A DNA stretch of 21,433 bases from Chara braunii (taxonomy: Eukaryota > Streptophyta > Charophyceae > Charales > Characeae): positions 2,734,351 through 2,755,783 of the forward strand of contig BFEA01000111.1 in assembly GCA_003427395.1 (NCBI GenBank), written 5' to 3'. A model generated the notes under the pieces. It was given only the letters and a program-made list of their open reading frames with translations. It had not been told where the DNA came from and made no database searches. This document shows positions 16,131-21,433 of the stretch, in pieces. Within the stretch, counting starts at the first letter, position 1; each line of letters starts with the position of its first letter. A program made the translations under genes and the position numbers.

Positions 16131-16566
16131 TAATAAATTTCACGGCCACACCCGGTTTCAATCTTCTATAACAAGAAATAAATAACAAAAATAAAGCAGG
16201 AAAAAAATTCAATTCACTCCTATTTCTAACTTCTGTTGTCTGTTGTCCTATGTGTCATGACGTCCTAATCGAGAGTGTACAGGTATCTCAGTCACGACCA
16301 GTGTGATCAAGACACAACGACACAGGTGAGTATGCACCGCAACCACAGAACAACCAAGACAAGTGAGTAAGTCAGCCAACACGACGACAACAGTCAATTG
16401 TCAGCATCCTTTCCTCTTCGGTTGCACCATCTGTAGATAGTAGATACCAATGCGGCCAGACACAAGGGCCGATGAGTGGCACTACAACCAATCGACGTGA
16501 TGTTGTACCACCCGCGAGTGCACAAGTGCAAGTATCACTCTCTCACCAGCGGCAGGGCACGTCCGC
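16131..16566. other. Leader of the second element; no gene
   Basis: A-rich non-coding DNA with ACAACGACA words. On the minus strand TTGGTATCTACTATC at 16450-16436 begins like the initiator-Met primer-binding site (TGGTATC), preceded by GCA, which could be an LTR end. Only seven bases agree, so this is weak. Confidence 0.35.
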
Positions 16567-17691
16567 TGCCACGTGTCACGCTAGCTTGCCAATGTAGCAC
16601 CTCCGTGGAGTTGCCACATCAACATTCAATGGCGCGTAGGCCGTCAAGAAGGGTGCCATATCTGCAATGCTCCAACCGCCAGATCATTCACCACTAGTAT
16701 GCCACGTCAGATCGAAGTACCGCTGAAGTGTGGAGCGCCACGTCAGCAGGTAAGTCGCAACAAAGGTACGTGCCACGTCAATCCTAGGATGCCACATCAG
16801 CACCCCTGCGCCATGCCACGTAGGCAGCACGCCACATCAACAGTCTTGATACCCACTCTCTCTCTCTTTCACCAACGCCACGCCAGCCCGCAACCAACGA
16901 TGCTCTCGCCGATATCTAATCGCCAGGTCAACAACAAAGCACCACGTAAGCAATGTTGCCCGCTTCTCTTCAAAGGGTCCACGTCATCGTTTTTAAGGAA
17001 GCGTGTGCATGCACGTGACAGTCAAATGTCTAGTCTCCCGATAATAATCTCACACGTTAATAAACGAGTTTCGTTCGAATCACGCGCGACACCTCCCACT
17101 TACTTGGGCGCCACGTGGCACCTGACATCAGATCGCGACGAAAAAGGTAAGCTTGGATACCAAATTGTAATGAATCCAGTCGTGAGGATACTCGTCAAGT
17201 GTCAAAGTACAAGAAACTCATCGCTGAATAATGTCTCAAATAATCATAAATGTGATTTGTAATACAATGTCTCGTAGACAATGGATGAAGAGAGGAGAGG
17301 GGGAATAAACATATTAGAGGGTGGAAAATATATCCATCAATGACCACAGAGATAGCAGCCCGACAATACCCTCTCCTTCTCCGGGCTTTCCTCTCGCCTC
17401 CATGTCAACAAACAATGTTCAATAACGAGCCAGACAAGGCCTGATCACATCAAAAGTGCCACGTGGCACAATTCCCTCATGAAGACGTCGTTCAACAGCG
17501 CACAATATCGACATCAACAACAAAAAGTAATATCCCATTCTCTCTCAATCGTCCACAGATCTCGATCTCTCTCCTTGTTGCGCCCAACTCAGCAATGAAG
17601 ATGGTGTGTCCAGCCACGTCAGCTATGAAGACAGAGTGGCATGCGCCACATCAGCAATGTCAAATACAGCGTGGCTTGTGCCACATCAACA
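16567..17691. repeat. Array of about 15 TGCCACGTCAGCA motifs
   Basis: Imperfect copies of the 13-mer begin at 16567, 16612, 16700, 16736, 16771, 16790, 16814, 16830, 16876, 16940, 17108, 17457, 17612, 17644 and 17679. All have the same orientation, except that those at 17108 and 17457 are the palindromic GCCACGTGGC. Spacing is irregular (16-350 bp). The complement, TGACGTGGCA, is the hybrid G-box/C-box that plant bZIP factors bind. Five copies carry CCACATCA in place of CCACGTCA. No credible gene lies here. If the second element's 5' LTR is anywhere, it should be here. Confidence 0.75.
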
Positions 17692-18016
17692 GAGGCTAGC
17701 GCCGAAGCAGGAAGGTGCCAGCAAGCAAACAGCAGTCTCGCATCGTCGTCCAAAGTGCCAACATATAGCCAACGTCAAGCTAGCGTTAAGCCAACGTCCA
17801 GCTAGCATCAAGTTAGCATAGCAAGACTGAATGTTGACTCTCTAGAGACCAGGCCTTATGTAGTGTTTGACGAGGTTGACCGACCTCAAGTCTCCCACCC
17901 ACGGTAGCTCAAATTGACTCACAGCCGAGGGCCTTGATCGTATACAGTTGCAGACTTCCACTTGGCCTAAATGCTATCCAGGTACCTGCATACAAGCAAG
18001 TGCGTGTTTCTGACCG
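17692..18016. other. No gene recognised
   Basis: Contains AACGTCAAGCTAGCGTTAAGCC-type short repeats (about 17772-17815) and then unique sequence leading into the transposase. The left end of the hAT element should be near here, but I could not identify a terminal inverted repeat or 8-bp duplication. Confidence 0.4.
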
Positions 18017-18194
18017 GTGACGTGGGTTGGATCCACGGTGACTTTGACTGAGGGCCGCGTACAGTTGACTTTTAGTAAACTGCGGGCAAGCTTGCTCCAG
18101 GGGAAGAGTGAGGCGACACATGTCGAATTGCGAAAGAAAAACAAGGTTTGGCTCTTGTGTGAGCAGGGACAGGAGGTACTTGCTTCGAAAGGGA

Positions 18195-18310
18195 GGGGGG
18201 AGTACTGGGTCAGGTGCAGGTTGTGCTCAACAATTTGGGGGGGGTCGGCATCTTTCTTGAAGCCAAGCATTTCTTGAAGCCGATGAAGCCTTGTGCACAG
18301 CGGACAGGTG
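18195..18310 (+). pseudogene. BED zinc finger of the hAT transposase
   Basis: EYWVRCRLCSTIWGGSASF gives the CX2C pair, the aromatic residue and the Gly-Ser of a BED finger; the second half (HFLKPMKPC) continues in another frame after a 17-bp duplication at 18253-18286. BED fingers bind the ends of hAT elements. Upstream, MTWVGSTVTL at 18017 is the earliest in-frame Met. Confidence 0.75.
18253..18286. repeat. 17-bp tandem duplication in the BED finger
   Basis: TTTCTTGAAGCC starts at 18253 and again at 18270. A length not divisible by three knocks the finger out of frame. Confidence 0.9.
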
Positions 18311-18360
18311 TGATATTCCACACTTTGGTTGTTGGCGGTGCTAAGGTGCAGCCAAACGAC

Positions 18361-18410
18361 AAGGCGGGCAGTTGCCCAACCACTGGCTGCTGCAAGGCGG
18401 GCAGTTGCCC
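18361..18410. repeat. 33-bp direct repeat
   Basis: AAGGCGGGCAGTTGCCC occurs at 18361-18377 and 18394-18410. The 33-bp period keeps frame and gives KAGSCP twice. It lies in the linker after the BED finger. Confidence 0.9.
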
Positions 18411-19680
18411 GCATCGCAAACGTGCTTGCTGATGCACTTGATGGGCAAGGGTCGAGGCGCAGTGGAGGGCGGAGGCGGTGAGGAAGGGCAAGGGTCGACA
18501 ACGCGAAAGACTACCTTGAGATAGACCACTGTGCGATGGTGGGTGGACAATGCGGCGCAAAAGAAGTTGGACATTGCGTGGGCAGAGGCCATGTTTAGAG
18601 CTGGTGTTGCTTTCAATTTCTTGAACATGGGCACGACTCTGACATTGCATGTTGTGTACTTGGAGATAGCCAACTCGAGGCCGAAGGTGAAGCTCCCATC
18701 GTACAACTACATGAAGATTGTCACGTTAGACATCATCTACATGAAGATCCAAGAGGAGGTGAACCAGATGAGGAGTTGTTGAGACTCGACTGGATACTCG
18801 TTCATCATTGATGGGTCCACTGACCACAAGAATCGGCCAGTGATGAACTTCTTGGCGGTGGGGGAGCAAGGGGCGGTGCTTGTAGCGACGTTGACAATGA
18901 GTGGTAGGAAGAAGAATGCGATGTCGTTGGCAAAGTTGTGGGAGCAGGTAATGAGGGAGATTGGATTGCAGCGCATCAATGTGATATGCACCGACAACGC
19001 TAAAGTTAACTAGAAGGCAACGCAGATCCTAGAACATCGCAAGGACAAGGACGTGGCCAAAATTCCATGGGTTCCTTCCAGGGCACACTGTTGCAGTCTC
19101 CTTGTCAAGGATTTGGCCAACCTATCGTGGATCAAGGGCACAATGAAAACCACGAACACAATCGTGAAGTTCATTTGAAATCATCATGCCACACACAATT
19201 TGATGATGACTATCGGTGACTCACTATTTTTTCTTCGTCCGACGAAAGTGTGGTTCAGATCTGCGTATCAGATGCTCCAACGACTAGCTGACAAAGAGGA
19301 TGTTCTTATCGAGATGGTGGATGGGAGGCCGATTGGAAAGTGGAGAGCGTTGAGATGGTCACTGGTTAGGGGAGAAGTTGCGCAGGAGAGCCGACCTCGT
19401 GTACTACACAGTGAGGTCCGAGATATGGTGGAGGCAAGCGAGGAAGAGTGTGGACCTCATGCACCCGATCTTCCAGTTGTTGAGGAGAGTGGACGCAAAA
19501 GGCACACCTCCCACCAATCTTGTTGAGTACGATGATATGATTGGGCAGAAATTGACGAATGTGGTGCTGACGAAGAAGGAGCAGGAGGATGTCGTGGAGA
19601 AGGTGTGTGACCATGTGCAAATGATGACGCAACCGGTTCATGCAGCTGCATTCGTTCTTGATCCACTGCGGAGGGATGAA

Positions 19681-19720
19681 CACTGACTCTTCGATTAGAA
19701 CACTGACTCTTCGATTAGAA
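19681..19720. repeat. Perfect 20-bp tandem duplication in the hAT gene
   Basis: CACTGACTCTTCGATTAGAA is repeated without change at 19681-19700 and 19701-19720. It lies between the LDPLRRDEH segment and the dimerisation domain and contributes to frame loss there. Perfect identity implies a young event. Confidence 0.95.
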
Positions 19721-20184
19721 CAGTGCAGTGATGCAAAATGCAATGCGCTTCTTCTTGAGGCAGACTGGGGGTGAGTGCCACTGAGTGGAACAGCAAGGCA
19801 CATTCTGACTTATAGGAGGCACTGATGGAGTTCCAGAAGCAGCCCTCGACGGTTTCGACAATGTATGTGCGCATGGAGCCCAGGAAAGCTATGAAGAAGC
19901 GCAAGGATGAACAAATGTGGGAAAAACTGGTCGTGGACGATGTGAAGAGGCTAAACCCTATGACCTGGTGGAGAGCACATAGCGGCGATGTCCCAACCCT
20001 TCCGACAATTGCAATCAAGGTCATGGGGATGTAGAGCACTGCGATCCCTGCTGAGCGCAACTAGGCATCTATGGACTTCGTCCACACGAAGAGACAAAAC
20101 AGTATGTCCCCAACATCCCTCGAGAAGCTCATCTATCTACATTGAAACATGCAGTTGCTGTGAGATCGACACCACAAGGACAGC

Positions 20185-21296
20185 GGGTTCGGTGATGTTT
20201 GGGGTTCGTTCTTTGAGCCAATCATGGAGCCACAGCAGAATGACGAATCGACGGTTGCGATCGATACAGAGGACGCTGCTGAGAAAGAGGATGAGGAGAT
20301 GAGGCAAAGGAACATGGCGAAGACTCCAAGAAGCCAGATCCCCCCAAACCCTCACGATTTTGACACTAATGACAGCAGCGACCTCGAGGATATCGTGTGG
20401 AAGGGGAAGTGCTGGAATGAGTCATCATTGGAGGACTGCGGTGAGGATGAGGACTCCGATTTTGAGCTCGGCGTGCTGCCTGCAGTCCCCACGACCACGT
20501 ATGTCGGTAGGCGAACACGGCGACATAACAGGGATCTCGAGGTTGAGCCGACGCCGGCCGTCGATAGAGTGGACACAAACGTGGAATTTTTGCTGCACCA
20601 CCACGATGACCCGGATGAGGAAGAGGCCACCTGGGCAAAGAAGATGGCGGACATGGATCGTGAACTTTTGGACAGGCGGGTCGCTGAGGAGGAGGCCCAT
20701 CGTGCAGCGATCCCTACCTGCAGGGAGAGGGAGAGGCGCGCTGCACAACAGGAAAAAAGCGCGGGGGTGAGGCCTTGAAGGAAATGGACGGGGGTGCCCA
20801 GCCTGCCGTGGACAAGGGCGAGCAGCAGCAAGGGGAGCCCGCGGGCGCAGCAGAAGAGCAGCAAGCAGCAGTTGCTGTGTACACGCGCAGGCCGCGCCCA
20901 GGCGTGGAGCAACAAGTGGGAGTGGAGGGAGAGACCACCGACCACCATGTTGCGATCAGCGAGATGGGGAAGGAGCAGCAGGAATAGCAGCAGGTCGCAG
21001 AGGACATCGGCACGCCCCCTTTCCCTAAATTGAACGATGCTCTCCACCACGACAACCTCTGGAAGAGCAGGGCAGGGGGAAAGAGGAAGGCAGCAGTGGA
21101 GGAGTCCCCAAAAGCGTCCTGACGCGGTGCTGGAAGGCCCAGAAAAAGAAACATAGTCGAGAAGACTGCTTCACAGCATGGACACCGTAACACTACGGCT
21201 CGCAAGAAGCCTGTCATTAGTGATGATGATCCGGATAGCGATGGCAGCACCCCGCAGTCACTTGATGGGGGGATCAGCCCATGCCAGTCCGATTAA
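20185..21296 (+). pseudogene. Charged, AT-hook-bearing C-terminal extension of the hAT protein
   Basis: About 370 codons follow the dimerisation domain. They include acidic blocks (SSDLEDIVWKG, CGEDEDSDFELG), a helical Glu/Arg stretch (KMADMDRELLDRRVAEEEAH), a Gln-rich part, and near the end GAGRPRKRN (about 21126-21152), which has the GRP core of an AT-hook. The frame shifts at the A6 run near 20753-20758 and is hit by TAG at 20985 and TGA at 21120. Most hAT transposases end soon after the dimerisation domain, so this tail is unusual or specific to a lineage. Confidence 0.7.
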
Positions 21297-21326
21297 ACCA
21301 CCAGTACTTGGCCCAGCTGTCAAGTC

Positions 21327-21368
21327 CGAGCCTCGGCCGACCGGTATGCCGAGCCTTGCCGAGGCTCG
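21327..21368. repeat. 11-bp inverted repeat downstream of hAT
   Basis: CGAGCCTCGGC (21327-21337) and GCCGAGGCTCG (21358-21368) are perfect complements with a 20-base loop that itself contains GCCGAGCC. They lie 31 bp past the hAT stop codon, so they could be subterminal transposase sites or a 3'-end hairpin. The rest of the window ends in A-rich sequence. Confidence 0.85.
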
Positions 21369-21433
21369 AACTACCGGGCGCTAACCTCCCGAACGTCCTT
21401 GGAGAAGAACCCGGAAAAAAGAACAGAAAAAAA

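Larger units (their letters stand above)
18017..21296 (+). pseudogene. hAT transposase pseudogene with BED finger and long C-terminal extension
   Basis: A cut-and-paste DNA transposase. In order: BED-type zinc finger (18195-18310); AAQKKLDIAWAEAMFRAG and LPSYNYMKIVTLD, the entry to the DUF659-type core; SFIIDGSTDHKNRPVMNFL, with the first catalytic Asp; INVICTDNAKVN, with the second; SRAHCCSLLVKDLANLSWIKG; TKVWFRSAYQMLQRL; VYYTVRSEIWWRQARK; then the C-terminal dimerisation domain with DVKRLNPMTWWRAHSGDVP, IPAERN and FVHTKRQNS (about 19925-20165). It is inactivated by stops at 18780, 19011, 19176, 20032, 20062, 20143, 20161, 20985 and 21120, all TAG or TGA; by a one-G insertion near 19370; and by duplications. 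A charged tail follows to TAA at 21294. Confidence 0.93.

Noticed and set aside
16436-16450. Initiator-Met primer-binding site for the second element
   Set aside because: Only TGGTATC agrees, and no LTR end can be confirmed; kept only as a weak note.
16699-17262. Open plus-strand frame of 187 codons
   Set aside because: It is made largely of the 13-bp ACGT motif repeats read in varying frames, has no domain and no coding-like periodicity; probably chance.
16567-17691. CRISPR-like array
   Set aside because: Repeats are 13 bp, imperfect and irregularly spaced, with no cas genes and a eukaryotic context.
20352-21050. Open minus-strand frame of 232 codons
   Set aside because: It is the antisense of the charged hAT tail, Ser/Leu-rich, with no recognisable family; the plus strand has the collinear transposase.

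Overview
The window looks like transposable-element-rich nuclear DNA of a eukaryote, most likely of the green plant lineage. The supports are a chromodomain-bearing Ty3/gypsy element (chromovirus type), a BED-finger hAT transposase of the DUF659 kind, an L1-type LINE, a second Ty3/gypsy gag-protease relic, short TTTAGGG-like motifs, microsatellites and many homopolymer runs. A charophyte alga such as Chara is my best guess, but that is inference. I found no intact host gene, rRNA, tRNA gene or CRISPR array.

Layout. 1-3.5 kb: non-coding and low-complexity DNA, a (TA)n microsatellite, a GC-rich patch with hairpins, a small dispersed repeat, and two LINE endonuclease scraps in opposite orientation. 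3.6-10.9 kb: a minus-strand Ty3/gypsy chromovirus relic. Reading leftwards from 10.87 kb it has gag, zinc knuckle, protease, reverse transcriptase, RNase H, a scrambled integrase, integrase C-terminus plus chromodomain, a 3' non-coding part with 53-bp repeats, a polypurine tract, and the start of a 3' LTR at 4492. No 5' LTR is visible: an AT-rich, degenerate repeat block lies where it should be (10.9-12.0 kb). 12.0-13.3 kb: poly(A) tracts, then a plus-strand LINE ORF2 piece. 13.3-16.1 kb: a minus-strand Ty3/gypsy gag-protease relic truncated before its reverse transcriptase. 16.5-17.7 kb: no gene, but about 15 same-orientation copies of a 13-bp motif with an ACGT core. 18.0-21.3 kb: a plus-strand hAT transposase pseudogene with a long charged C-terminal extension carrying an AT-hook-like motif.

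Nothing here works as an operon or pathway; all coding segments are relics. The points most worth following are: (1) the chromovirus integrase core is inverted and transposed relative to its own zinc-binding and C-terminal parts, with short shared bases at the joins; (2) its reverse transcriptase has YLND where YxDD is required; (3) all nine in-frame stops in the readable part of the hAT gene are TAG or TGA, most where Trp, Arg or Gln is expected, which points to C-to-T deamination as the inactivating process; (4) the ACGT-core motif array, whose copies vary by CG to CA; and (5) the AT-hook extension of the hAT transposase.
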